Shown piece after piece: positions 24,680-39,655 of a DNA stretch of 57,500 bases. The notes under the pieces were generated by a model that saw nothing but the letters and a program-made list of their open reading frames with translations, had not been told where the DNA came from and did no database searches. The stretch covers positions 1,312,501 through 1,370,000 of the forward strand of contig JACVTC010000023.1 of NCBI GenBank assembly GCA_016946835.1, written 5' to 3'. Source of the stretch: Neocallimastix lanati (nom. inval.). Its lineage: Eukaryota; Neocallimastigomycota; Neocallimastigomycetes; Neocallimastigales; Neocallimastigaceae. Each line of letters begins with the position of its first letter. Positions within the stretch are counted from its first letter, which is position 1. The position numbers and the translations under genes are program-made.

Positions 24680-26496
24680 TATCAATAAATCCACTACGAT
24701 AGTTATTAAACCCTTAAATTTTGTTTCATATTCTGGTTATGAAGAAACTACATTTCACCTTGGTATGTATTCTATCCCTAAAGAATCTATGTATATTTAC
24801 TTAAAGTATCCCCTTCAGTAATGATCTTGAGCCTATTATCACTTATATAAATACTGAAGTTAGAAAATCCTTATTTTCTTTCACTAGTTTTTCATCCAAT
24901 AATAAAGTTCCATTAACTTTTAAAAGATCTAATATATTCAATCATATATTATTAGTAAAGTATTATATTTTGCTCCACTTTTAGGTTCAAACAAAAACAA
25001 TTCTAAGAATGTACAATCTTTAATTAATACTGTATTGTTGAGGTGCATTGATTCTGACTCCTCGAAATAAGGAAAGATTATCTTAATATTGAAAAGAAGA
25101 AAAAATGTTAAAAGATATATTATAAACTCAACGGTTAGTGTTTATTCCTTATCTCATGATCTTCAAATATTTCCAATTTCAGGCTCTTGTACAAGCTCTT
25201 GTGATTCTCATCAAATAAAATGCTTTTGTAAATGGAAAAATTCAAAATGTATCATTAAAGATCTAATAAACCATATCCCTTTCATATCACGCTATTCTTA
25301 GTCGAAAAAATCACTGGTGCACGACAAGAAAATTAGGAAAAAGAATATCACTAAATTCAAAAGATGTTATTGAATCATATTAGTCTGATGTTGGTAAATT
25401 CCAAGGAATTAAAGGTACTGATTACGATAACTTCAAATTTATAAATACTAGAAATTTATTCAAGCTCAGCCTTGAATACTTTTATTTAAGTTTAGGTTTT
25501 AACTGGATCTTACGATTAAGAGCTGGTTACAAATATAATATCACTATTGCAATTAGAAGTGGTAGAGTCTCTAACGATTGTCCTAAATTCTGCCCTTGCT
25601 CTGGAAAAGGTGATCAATCTTTTATCCATTGGATATATGAATTCTCTATCTTTTCTTTATGTCAATGTAAATCTTTAGATTTTATCGATGATTTATTCAT
25701 TTTATTTTCCAATAAAGTAGGGAATCTCTCCTTACTTTCTTCATATTCTAATATTTTAGAATAAGAATATTTCATATGCAGGTATATATATATTCCTTCT
25801 TGGTGGAATTTCAGTTTTAGATGAGCTACAATTCGATACTGGGGAATAGATACATTTAAATGAACAACCCCTAAAAAGTTTAAAGGGATATACTGTTCCG
25901 TATATTGTGTGGTTTGTGGAATATCTTGCTAATACAATACCGATTATCAGTAGCTCTCTTGAGTTACTTTTTGAGAGGTTTAGCAAAAACACTTTCATTA
26001 CCAAGAGTGCCAACGTCATACTGATATGGCAGAAGGAATAGTTCAGTTAGAAGTCCTGTTAATTCTCATCAATACACATTTACTAACAGTACAGTTACAA
26101 ACACAGAACCTTTGGTAAGTAATCCAACTTTTGATGATCTTTCTTGTGGTTCATGGAAGAGTTTAGTGCTACTTCTTTGATTTATTATTTTAGATTTTAA
26201 TGGTGATTTTGTTACTACACATAGTATACATCACACCGAATTTTTTTTAACTTTTGAACTCATTTTTATTCTTTATTGCATTAAATTTTCTATGATTAAT
26301 TAAAATTTGTTATTTTTTAATTTTTTATTATTTTTTATTTTACTTAATCTTTTACATACATTTTATTTTTTTATCTTTAAATTATATAATGTATTTTTTT
26401 TTAATAAATGTAATGCATAAAAATATATTAATATATTTAATAAAGCACTGAAAGTGTATTCTCTCCCTAGTCTTAAAAAAAAAAAAAAAAAAAAAA
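24678..26496 (+). mobile_element. LINE copy B (5'-truncated)
   Basis: It starts at the base after the poly(A) tail of copy A and ends in a 22-nt tail (26475-26496) after TATTCTCTCCCTAGTCTT. Its first readable residues (DINKSTTIVIKPLNF) align with the post-RT segment starting GIKKCATMVIKPINF of copy D, so everything 5' of that is missing. Further along: HLGMYSIPKE, a C-terminal Cys-rich motif DCPKFCPC with a downstream HW (about 25576-25635), LDFIDDLFI, the conserved TTCTTGGTGGAA, the AAGAGTGCCAACGTC signature near 26003, then a Ser/Thr-rich tail. Many stops and frameshifts. Confidence 0.88.
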
Positions 26497-26865
26497 TCAA
26501 CGTCGAAGAACCGATATAGCAAAGAAAGAACCTCCATTTCTCGTTCTTCGAGTACATCTTACACGAATTGTATTAACAGTTCTTCATGCAGCAAATCTAT
26601 GGAAATTGAATTCTCTGATAATATTTTTATTGATTCGAGGGAAAATTTAATAGTAACCCCAAATGTTACTTCTTTGTTTTATTATTAAATATTTTTAAAA
26701 GAAATTATTTCAATTCATATCATAATACCATAATTAATATTAACATAAAAATTTTCTCTTTATTTTCATTATGTTACATTAGCTTAAATTTTTTTTTAAT
26801 AATTATAAAAATAAAGCAATGGAAGTATATTCTCTTCTTCTCTTCCTAGTCTAAAAAAAAAAAAA
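26497..26865 (+). mobile_element. LINE copy C (short 3' end only)
   Basis: It starts at the base after the tail of copy B with TCAACGTCGAAGAACCGATA, the same signature found near the 3' end of copies A, B, D and E. It then encodes a Ser-rich tail (SRSSSTSYTN..., MEIEFSDNIFIDSREN) up to a stop, followed by AAAGCAATGGAAGTATATTC and a 13-nt poly(A) (26853-26865). About 355 bp; severe 5' truncation. Confidence 0.85.
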
Positions 26866-28229
<1,364 letters not shown>

Positions 28230-28530
28230 GATAAAAGGTGTTTCTAGAAATTATGGAATTCTTATTTTTATTTCGAAACCGACGATGTCAAAATTTTCAT
28301 ATTTTCCCCTTATGGGCTTTACTGGAAATTTTGGGCCATAAAATTAACAAGTGATACTAGATGTAATTAAAGATAAGTATCTTTTGACAGCTAGACTAAT
28401 GTCAGAGTATAGCCTATGAGATTTTATTCCTCTAGAGTTTTCTCTACATTAAAGGTTCTGGGCATAACTAGGAAGAGGCATTTTTACGAATCAATTACTG
28501 TTAACAATTTCGTTACAAGTTGATCTTAGA
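28230..28530. other. GC-richer island, unrecognised relic
   Basis: About 300 bp with much more G+C than its flanks and fragments of normal protein composition on the plus strand (MSKFSYFPLMGFTGNFGP, then DVIKDKYLLTARLMSEYSL after stops). Likely a dead gene or element piece. I recognise no family. Confidence 0.3.
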
Positions 28531-29050
28531 AGATTGTAATATTTTATTTTATTTTTCTTTATTAAATCACATAAAAACGAAAATTTATCATTTTTAAATC
28601 ACTTTTAAATAAGATTATTCTTATTTAATTAAGTATGTTTTTAAATATTATAAAAAAAAAAAAATTTGTATCACTAACAATTAATAAAATATTCTCTTCA
28701 TGAAAATATTCTTGAATATAACATATTATTTAATCATTTTAAGTTGATTTATAACACTTTTTTTTTTTTTATGAAAGTTTATTTCATTTGGTAAAGAAAA
28801 TATTTTAATTTAATGAATTTAAAGTTTGATTAATACACTAATGTAAGACATAACAACACAGTATTTGAGACCAGTTTTATCAATATTTCTTAAAGTAATA
28901 ATTGCTACTTTTCTTTTTTTTAAAAAAAATAAAATATAATAAAATAATCAAAATGAAATTATTCTTTATTTATTTTGTTAAAAGGTTACATTAATCAAAT
29001 TATTTTATTTGTAAATATTTTATATAAAATATCATCATATATATAATATG

Positions 29051-29091
<41 letters not shown>

Positions 29092-29531
29092 AGAAAGGAA
29101 ATTGCTAATAATAATAATAATATATAATATTCTATAGATTTTATCATTTGAATGCTGAATAACAAGAGAATAGTTTTAGTAAATTTTATGATCACTTTAT
29201 TGTTTTATTCACCTTTTTCTTCACCAATTCCCTTACTCTGTGTAAATCTCATATTTTTAATAATACTAATAATCAACCTTAAAAGTAATATTATAATAAA
29301 AAAGCAACATTCAGTTGTTTGATTTATCTTATTGGCCTTTTGTAAGTTATGTTTCATTATTAATCATAGCTAACTATATTAATAATACATAAAATATTGT
29401 GAATTAAAAAGTAATCGTATAATTTATTATAATAAAAAAAAAAATATATATATATATATATATAGTCATTATGAACCAATAGTCCATCATAATGAAATCT
29501 CCAAAAATAATAAATAATTACTTTAAAAAAA
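28531..29531. other. AT-rich desert
   Basis: Contains a 40-nt A-tract (29051-29090). No gene is seen. Confidence 0.5.
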
Positions 29532-30190
29532 TTTTTTTTTTTTTGACTTGGAAGAGAAAACACTTCCATTGCTTTATTTATTAATTTTTAAAAAATATTA
29601 TTATATTGTATACTTTAAGTGTAAAAATATATAATAAATAAAGATAACAAAAAATATACAAAAAATGTATCATAAAAAAAATTAAGAGAAAATTTAAAAG
29701 TTATTATGTTATTATGATATGAATAGTGATTATTTCTACAAAAAATGTTTAATAAAATAAAACAATGAAGTAACATCTATAAAGTAAATAGTGTGGAGAC
29801 CAATAAACTCTCCCTTGAATCAAGAGAAATACTATCAGGAGATCCAATTTCCATAGATTCAAAGAATGATTATTACTATTTGTACTTGATGTACTAAGAG
29901 GACCACAATAGAAGTTCCTCTTTCCTATATCGTTTCGATGTTGACTCTCTTGGTTGAGAAGTGTTTTTTTACTATAACAATTAAAGAGTTACTCAAGAGA
30001 GCTACAAACAATTGGCATAGTGCTGGTAAGGTAATCTGGGAGGCTAACTATATATAGAGTATTATATCAAGAACTCTTTAATAGAAGTTCTTTTTAAATA
30101 TCTTTCTTTTCCAGTATTGAATTATAGCTAATCTAAAGCTAAAGTTCCACCAAGAAGGGATATATAAAGGTATTTCTAGGTACTAAATAT
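29532..30190 (-). mobile_element. LINE copy E, minus strand (5'-truncated)
   Basis: Read on the minus strand it matches the 3' part of copies B, C and D in order: TCCCTTCTTGGTGGAACTTT (near 30150), ACCAAGAGAGTCAACATCG (near 29950), SMEIGSPDSISLDSRESL just before a stop (compare SMEIEFSDNIFIDSREN in copy C), and AAAGCAATGGAAGTGTTTTC followed by a 13-nt poly(A) tail (the T-run 29532-29544 on the plus strand). The 5' truncation point is approximate. It is the only copy of the family in this orientation here. Confidence 0.85.
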
Positions 30191-30316
30191 ACAATAATAA
30201 TATAATCAATTTGATTTAAAATATAAAATATATTATATGTTATAGCAAAAATCAAAACTCAAGGAAATAAGATATTATCATTATTGTACTGTTGAAAAAA
30301 TAGAATTTAAAAAAAA

Positions 30317-30350
<34 letters not shown>

Positions 30351-31082
30351 GTATTTAAAAAAATTTAAAAAATATATATATTATATATTATAAATATATT
30401 ATTGACAAAAATATAAATATTTAATATTTTAAATATTATATTATAATTCCTTTGTTTTTTTTTTTGTTTGTTTGTTTGTCTGTTTGTTTGTTTTTAATAT
30501 TTAGTTTTATTATATAAATTTTTATTATATTTATTATTTTTTAATAACTAAAAACTATAAAAATAACTTTAAATATAATAAAATATTATGTATATATACA
30601 ATTTTCCTCATAAAAATTAAAAAATTAGAAAAAGTAGTAATCCAAATATGATGATCCACTTGAAAAATATAAATAATTTATTTCAATAACTAAATTTTCT
30701 TTTAAATAGTTTCAAAAATAAATATCAATTAGACAACTATTAATGTATCAGCTTAATATAATTTGATATAATTTATAAAAAAAAAAATTAAATTTATATG
30801 ATAGCTTTTTGTTTTATTATCTTTTTATATACCAGATTCATTGAAAAAAAAAATAAAAAAAATAAGTTGTTTAGGCTTCCATAAAAGGAAATTAAATAAA
30901 AAATTTTTTTATTTCCAAAAATAGAATTTTTTATTCATTAAAATTTCTAATTCTATTTTATTTTTTAACTATACTAAACATAAATTAATTATGTCTTTAT
31001 TTGCAATAAATACAAATGTTATTTTATTATCTATTTTATTATTATTTACTTTTTAATTTAGATACTCATTTTATTCTTTTAT
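30191..31082. repeat. AT-rich desert with microsatellites
   Basis: ATA repeats at about 30318-30350 and TTTG repeats near 30460-30495. No gene is seen. Confidence 0.6.
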
Positions 31083-31437
31083 TAATTATTTATTATTATT
31101 TATTATTTATTATTTATTATTTATTATTTATTATTTATTATTTATTATTTATTATTTATTATTTATTATTTATTATTTATTATTTATTATTTATTATTTA
31201 TTATTTATTATTTATTATTTATTATTTATTATTTATTATTTATTATTTATTATTTATTATTTATTATTTATTATTTATTATTTATTATTTATTATTTATT
31301 ATTTATTATTTATTATTTATTATTTATTATTTATTATTTATTATTTATTATTTATTATTTATTATTTATTATTTATTATTTATTATTTATTATTTATTAT
31401 TTATTATTTATTATTTATTATTTATTATTTATTATTC
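31083..31437. repeat. Heptamer satellite (TTATTTA)n
   Basis: About 50 near-perfect tandem heptamers, the longest such array in the window. It leads directly into the 46-61 bp minisatellite that follows. The long Leu/Ile/Tyr open frame across it is an artefact of the 7-bp period. Confidence 0.95.
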
Positions 31438-32133
31438 TATTATTAATAAATACTCATTTTATTCTTTTTATTATTTATTATTTATTATTTATTATTCTAT
31501 TATTAATAAATACTCATTTTATTCTTTTTATTATTTATTTATTATTTATTATTAATAAATACTCTTTCTATTATTATTTATTATTTATTATTATTTATTA
31601 TTAATAAATACTCATTTTATTCTTTTTATTATTTATTTATTATTTATTATTAATAAATACTCATTTTATTCTTTTTATTATTTATTTATTATTTATTATT
31701 AATAAATACTCTTTCTATTATTATTTATTATTTATTATTATTTATTATTAATAAATACTCATTTTATTCTTTTTATTATTTATTTATTATTTATTATTAA
31801 TAAATACTCTTTCTATTATTATTTATTATTTATTATTTATTATTTATTATTTATTAATAAATACTCATTTTATTCTTTATATTATATATTTATTATTTAT
31901 TATTTATTATTCATTAATAATAATTTAAATATTTTGATTTATGATTTATAATGGATGATATATATATTACATTCAATAATTTAATTATTCTTTATATATA
32001 TAATTATATTATTTATTATTATATGTTATTATTTTTTTATTATTTTTTTATTATTTTATTTTAATAATTTAATATTTCATAATTTTAATTATAGTATTAT
32101 AGTATTATAGTTAAAATATCTTTATTATTATTT
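31438..32133. repeat. Minisatellite plus unique tail, segmental duplication copy 1
   Basis: Variants of a unit built from AATAAATACTCATTTTATTC and TTTTTATTATTTATT repeat about ten times, alternating with a CTCTTTCTATTATT variant, and then pass into about 220 bp of non-repetitive sequence (from 31912). That sequence is found base for base at 53166-53387. The offset is constant (21254 bp), so this is one duplicated block in direct orientation. Confidence 0.92.
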
Positions 32134-32720
32134 TGTTTTGATTTTATAAATTATAATTTCTTTAATAATGATAAATTTTATTTTATATAAGAAAACAATA
32201 ATAAAATATTTTTATTATTTTATTTTGATTTTATAGTTTATTATTTTTTAAATAACAATAAATTTTATTTAAAATTTTAAGAAAGCATGAAGACCAATAA
32301 GGAATTCTTACTATTATTTACTTTTAAAAATAATTCTAGTTGGTTTAAATAAATTGTTAAAAATTCTTCTCTTTAATATTATTAAAAGAAGAAATTAAAC
32401 ATTAATTATTTATATCTATATTCTTTTTTTAAATGAAAAGTGTTAATATTACAAATGTATATGTTAATAAGAGTAAAATACGATATATTATATTATCATA
32501 TATTATTTATATTAATATTAATGTGCTCAATTGTTAAAACATTAGATATGAATAATTTTAATTCAATTCAATTCAATTCAAAAAAAAAAAAAATAAATAA
32601 TAATAATAAGTAAAATAAAATAAGAATAAAATAACCAAAAACTTAATCTATTGTTATATAATCTAATCTTTAATAATAGTGATACATTAAACACAATATT
32701 TAATTCAAATTAATTTTTTT

Positions 32721-32762
<42 letters not shown>

Positions 32763-35529
32763 CTATATTATCCATTTTTTTAAAAAAAAAATAATGAAAT
32801 GAAATGAAATGGGAAAAAATAATAATAAAAATACAAATAAAATAAAATTAGAATAAATAATCTTCTAATATTTTTTTTTATTATTATTATCTTCATAGTA
32901 TATTATAATTATTATTATAAAATTAGGTTACCAATATAATTAAAAAAGAATAAAATAAAATGATTTTTAAGACCTGGTTTTCTAAATTTTCTTTATTTTA
33001 CATGAAATATTTAATTAAAATAATTATACTAATTAAAGATAATAAATAATAAAAATTTTTATAATTCATTTTATAAAAATCAAATAAATAATAAATATAA
33101 AAAAAAATCTTAAATTTCAATATTACTTATATAATTTAAATAATATTATTATCATAATAATTTTTATATAAGATATGTTTAAAAAATTATATTTATTTCA
33201 TCATTTTATATGTAATAATATTATTACAATAAATAAAGTTAATTTCTTTTCTATAATAAATAATATATATTTAAAGAGAAGAAATATTTTGAATTTTAAA
33301 AAAAAAAAATTTTTCGAATAGATTAAAATTATAGGATTAAATAAATATATAGAATATATTAATGAATAGAATAAATATAAATAATATCATATATACGGTT
33401 TATATTTAAATTAAAAATCAACCATCTTGTAATTTTTTTTTTTTAGTATTAATAATTAAATTTGAAAGTCGACATAATTATTGATAATAAAATAGAATAT
33501 ATTATATTATAATAAAAGAAAAAGAAGAGAAGAGAAGAGAAAAGAAAAAGAAAAGAAAAGAAAAGAAGAAAAAAAAAAAAAAAAAAGGAAAAATAAGATT
33601 AAAAAAAAAGTAATAAAATAAAAGAAAAAAAAAAAAAAAAAAAAAAATTAAATTAAATAATATATATAAATATTAGGAAAAACAAAAAGATCATAATAAA
33701 AAATAACTTTTAAAAAATATAATATTATAAAAAAACATAGTAGTATAAATAATATGAAGATAAAATTTAAAATTTAAAAATAATTATATATATATATATT
33801 ATTATGTTTAAAAGATAAAAACAATTTATATATTTTTTTCTTATTTAATTCTTAACTTTTTACTTTTAAAATATGTTATATTTTAATTTATATTTTTAAA
33901 ATTTTTATTTATATAATATATATTTACTGTTATTACTGTTATTATAATTTTACTAATACTATATATATAACTTTTTTAAAAACAGAGGAAAATTTTTACA
34001 ATTCATTTTGAAATTTATAAATAAGTAAACTTTTATATTCATTATTACTTTTAGAAATAATAGATTTTAATTACTATTATAATTAGTTATAAATTTTAGC
34101 ATTAAATATTTTAATCTTGTTACTAATTTTTATTTTATTTTAAATTATTTTATAGTCTAATTTTTTATTATCTTATTTTTATATATTATTAAATTTATTA
34201 ACTAAAAAAAATTTTTTATACTAAAAAAAAAATATTAAAAAAATATTAAAACATACTACAATTGTTTCGAATAAATAACAATAATAAAAAATAAAAAAAT
34301 AAAAGTAAAAATTTTTAACCATTATACTTAAATTTTAGCATTTATGTAAATTTTTTTTAATAAATAAAATATAATTAATAATAAAAAATTTAATGTATTA
34401 TATAATTCTAATATATTGAAGTACTTTTTAATATATTATAATATATATAAATTAAATTGCAATCCTTTTGGATTGATAAAAATATAAATGAAATATAATA
34501 AAATTATTATTATTATCTATATATAGTAAGAAGAAAGAGATTAATGATTATATTTCAGTTACATGATTTTAAATATTTTTATATTTCATATTATATTAAG
34601 ATATATTATATTTAAAAATTTATACTTTATTTTAATAATATAACATATATTAAAACATATTAATAATATAATATAAAATAAATTGGTAATATATTATTTG
34701 TATTATTCTTTTTTTTTTTTGATTAAAAAAAAGTATTTTTAAAGTTATTAAAAAAAAAACCTTTAACTAATTTAAATATATTGTATATTGTATTATAATT
34801 GAAACAATAATAAATTCTTTTTTTTTTATAAAATAACAGTAATATTAATTTATGTTAATGTATATTAACAATATATTATTTATATATTCAGTAATAATTC
34901 AATTTTTTTTAATAATTCTGTATTATTTAGAAAAATTTTATATAAGAAAATTTATATACTACGCCATATATTTATAGTTATTTAATAACTATAGAAATTC
35001 AGAAGCATTATGCTTTTTAATTTAAAGCCATAATATTATTTTTGAGTAAATTTTTAATTTCATTATTTAAAATTTATTTAATAAAATTTTATAGCAAATC
35101 ATTCAAGTGAAAAAAAAAAATTGTAGTTAAAATAATAATACTATTAGTAATAATAATAGCATAATAGTACTAATTTTATTATAGCAATATTAATAATAAT
35201 GAAAGCAATCGCATTACTTTAAATAATATATTATATAAATACTTTTAATTTTACTTCTATTACAACGAATTAATAATAAAATTGAAATTATTAATAGTTC
35301 TAAAAACAATTACTATTATATTATTTATAATTAAATAATTGTTATATTTTCTATTATGTTTTAAAAAATATATAATAATAATTAAGTTACAATTTATGAA
35401 AATTTTAGAAAGAACAAATTCTCTAAATTTATTGAAAATAAAAGTATTTCTCTTTTTATTTTTGATTAATAAAATTAGTTTTAACAGTAAAATTTCGCCT
35501 TTTTTATATTATATAATAATTTATTTAAT
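32134..35529. other. AT-rich desert
   Basis: A 37-nt T-tract at 32723-32759, the only T-run of 30 or more on this strand, and an A/G-rich purine stretch at about 33518-33650 (AGAAAAG-type repeats). No gene is seen. Confidence 0.5.
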
Positions 35530-35915
35530 AAATAATAATAATAAATAATAAATAGGTATTATAAATAATAATAAGAAATAGTAATAATAAATAATTATAA
35601 TTTTAATAAATAATAAAATAATATTAATAAAATAATAAATAATGAATAAAAATTGAATAATAAATAATAAATAATAAATAAAATTAATTAAACGAGTATT
35701 TATTAACTAAATAATAAATAAATCCTAAATCCTAAATCCTAAATAAATAATAAAAAGAATAAAATAAATGAGTATTTACTAATAAATAATAAATAATAAA
35801 TAAATAAATAATAAATAATAAATAATAAATAATAATAAATAAATAATAAATGATAAATAATAAATAATAATAAATAAATAATAAATGATAAATAATAAAT
35901 AATAAATAATTAATA
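35530..35915. repeat. Inverted relative of the heptamer/minisatellite block
   Basis: AATAAT/AAATAAT arrays containing AATAAAAAGAATAAAATAAA followed by TGAGTATTTACTAATAAATA, the reverse complement of the unit at 31.4-31.9 kb. It also holds a short triplet CCTAAAT x3 near 35722-35742. Opposite orientation to the 31.1-31.9 kb block, about 4 kb away. Confidence 0.75.
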
Positions 35916-38900
35916 ATTAATATATAATTGATAATATGTAAAAATTAATAAATTATTGATATAAAAAGAAATATATATAAAAATAATATTAAATTGTATA
36001 ATAAATTATTAACAATAGATATATATGATAATTATAAAATATATAAATAATTAAAATTAAATAATTAATTAAGATTGTTTAGCAATATTAATTAAACTTT
36101 ACTAGTTTTATTAATATTAATATTTTAATAATATCAAAATAAAATAGTAAATAATAAAAATATTTTCACATTTTCTTACACATTAAAAATTTTTGATAAT
36201 CTATACATTTAAGAGCCGCTTGTTTGCTCATTTATATGATAAATATTATATACTTTATTAGTTGTCTATAAATAAATAAAAATTTTAGTTATTATGTGCC
36301 ACTTTTAAATTATAATAAATAATAATAATAATTTTAATTTTAATTCTATTATTATTATTATTATTTTTTATTTTTTGTATTTCTCTCTATATAGTAAAAA
36401 AGAAAAATAATGAGTAAATAAAAAAAAAAAAAAACATTTTTTTATACACAAATTCTTTAACAGTATTCCATTAATCAACTATTTGTTCAATTTTAATTTA
36501 TAATATATTTTTTATAGATTGTACTGTGTATATAAATGGATGATGCCATTATAAAATGCCATTTAAAATTTTATTACTATACTATTATATTTTATTATAT
36601 TTTATTTCTTTTTTTTTTTTATTTTAAAATATGCAATTTTATATTAATTTTTATGATTACTAAAGTAATATTATAATAAATTATATTTAGTTATAATTTA
36701 ATATATATTAATACTATAATATAATATATATAGTAAATTATATAGTTCTTAGAACTTCAATAATTATATTAGTAATGTTTTTATTTAATAATATATTACC
36801 AATGATTTATTTAATATAATATATTACCAATATTTTATTCAATTATTTAATATATAAATAATTTTTATAGTAATATATTAAAAAAAAAGGGAGTACTCAA
36901 TTAAAAAATAAATATTATTATAATTTATATATTTTTGATAATTTAAATTTATTTAATATATATTAATAATTTAGTTTATTTAATATAATTAAAATTTTGT
37001 CATATATATAATATATTTAAATATCTCAAATTATTAATAAGAAAAAATATATATTATAAAAGAATAAAGTATCTTTCATTAAAAGTATTTTAAATATTAT
37101 TTGTTCTATTATATATAAAATTTATCCTATTTAATAAATACAACAACGTAATATAATTATAAGTTTAATTTATATATTACAATATATTATGTAATTTGTT
37201 TTTTATCTTTATTAAATGTATATATATGGTTAGATTAAAAATATATATTAAGTTTTTTTTTTTATCAACCTTTTATATGTTAATATTTAATATTTTATAT
37301 TGATATTATAATATATAGTTATATATAGTAATAATTGTATAAATATATATTTTGTGTAATATTTTGTTTTTTATTTTCATTAACGTGTAGTTTCATATTA
37401 TTTATTAAAGTAAAAGCTATTCAATAAAATAATATATTTAAATATATTATTAATATATATATATATTTTTTAGAAAATAACCTAAATTATATATAAAATT
37501 AAATTTCAGTATTTACTAATTATATATTATATTTTAAATATTTAAAATATATTGTTACTTTACTATATAATAGTCAAATTTTATGAATATACAGATTTTT
37601 TATTTTTAGCAAAAAGAATTTAAACTTACAAAATCATCAATATAATAAATATATTACAACAAAGTTTATATATAATAAAAAAATTTTTTTTTTTCATTCA
37701 TTGCTTCACTCTTACTAATATAAAAAATATTAATCTATTAATAAGGATAATATATTAATGATTATTAAAAGTGTTAAAATAATTTAAAAATGAAAAGGTA
37801 TAAAATATTATAAAACTTATATATACATGATTCATACAATAATATGAATATAATTTTTTACCTTGTAGTTTAATGAACAAATAGTATTAATTAAATAAAA
37901 ACCAAAATAAGTATGAATCTATAATTATTGATAAATGAAATTGAAATTTACTATCTCTATGAATAACGAATAAATAAATAATAAACGAGCAAAAAATCAT
38001 ATAAATAAATATATAATAAAAATGAATGAATACATAAATAATTAATAAATAAATGTTTTATCAATATAAATGGTATAAATATGTATTAAATTTATTAACT
38101 TTTTTTTTATTTAATTGATATATATATAAATTTTTATTTTATTAATTTTTTTAATAATGACTTTAGTAGTGTACTTTTTTTTTTTTGAATGTTGAAAAAA
38201 AATTTTTTTTTTTATTTTTTAAGAAAATTTCTATATATGGAAATGATAATTAATAATATTATAATTCAAAATTTATTATTGTTTAAAATTTAAATTTATA
38301 TAGTTTTTATACTTTATAAAAATAATATATTAATTACTATATATCATAAATATAATTATAATTTTTTTAAATAATAAATTATATATACACAATAGTGTAT
38401 ATATAATTTATTATTTAAAATTGTATATCAATATATATTATAATCATTTTAATTGTAAAAGTATTCTATAAAAATTACTTTTGTTACGTATAAAGGTATC
38501 AAAAGTTCTATATATTATTTTTAAATATATATAAAATATTAAAATAAATAATAAATATTAAATAATAAATAATAAATAATTAAAAATAAATAAACAATAA
38601 ATAAAAATGGTTAATAAATATTAATAAATAAATAATAAATAATAAACAATAAATAATAAATAAATAAATAATATATAAATAAATAATATATAAATAATTA
38701 ATAATAAATAATTTAATAAATAATGTAATATTATTAAATATATAACTAGAAAATTATATTAATAATTAATGATATATAACAGTTAATGTACTTTACTGAT
38801 ATTCTTTATATATTATTATTTTCTTTGAATAGATATCTTTTTAAAAGCATAAGCCGAAGTTCTTTTTTTCCTTTGTTTTTTTTTCTATAATATATATAAA

Positions 38901-39612
38901 TAATTATTTATAATTACTATATTATTATTAATTACTTTCTAAATTGAAAAGAAATTTATTTTTAATTATTATTAATATATATTTTATGAATTAAAAATAA
39001 TACGAACTACATAGATTTAATTCTTTATTTTATTTGTTTATTTATTTTACAATAATTCAAAATAGGAAAAAAAATGCATATCATAAAGATATAAATATAA
39101 ATATGATTTATATGTCTATTTTAGATTTTTTAGCAAAAAAATTCATTTATGTAATAAGAGGAGCTCTTTGAATTATTTTTATTTATAGATTGATTTTTTT
39201 TTTTAAAAAAAAAAAAATAATTAATTAATTAAATAAAATTCAGTTTGAATAGTATCAATAAAAAATTAATAAAAAGAAAAATTAATTTTAGACTTGAATT
39301 ATTATTATTATTTTAATGCCTAATATTTAAATGTATAAATTAATGATAATATTATCAAAGGTATCAAAAATTAAAAAAATAATAATAATAATTAAAGTAA
39401 TAAAATAAAATGAGTATTTAAATGATTAATCTATTCAAAACTTGTTATATAATATTATCTTATTTAGTATTATGTATTATAATCATTAATCAATCATGTA
39501 ATAAAAAGTGTTATATATACTATATTATAAAATAGTATTCTTATTATCTAATTATGTATGATTTATTATTAAATAATATACATTAATAGAAATATAAATT
39601 ATAATAATGATA

Positions 39613-39655
<43 letters not shown>

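Noticed and set aside
25756-26019. 87-codon minus-strand frame
   Set aside because: Antisense of the conserved TTCTTGGTGGAA block of LINE copy B.
31016-31555. 179-codon frame of repeated YYLLFII
   Set aside because: It is the translation of the 7-bp satellite, whose 21-bp multiple keeps any frame open. Not a membrane protein gene.
35722-35742. CCTAAAT triplet resembling a telomere repeat
   Set aside because: Only three copies, interior, inside an AAATAAT array; more likely a local variant.
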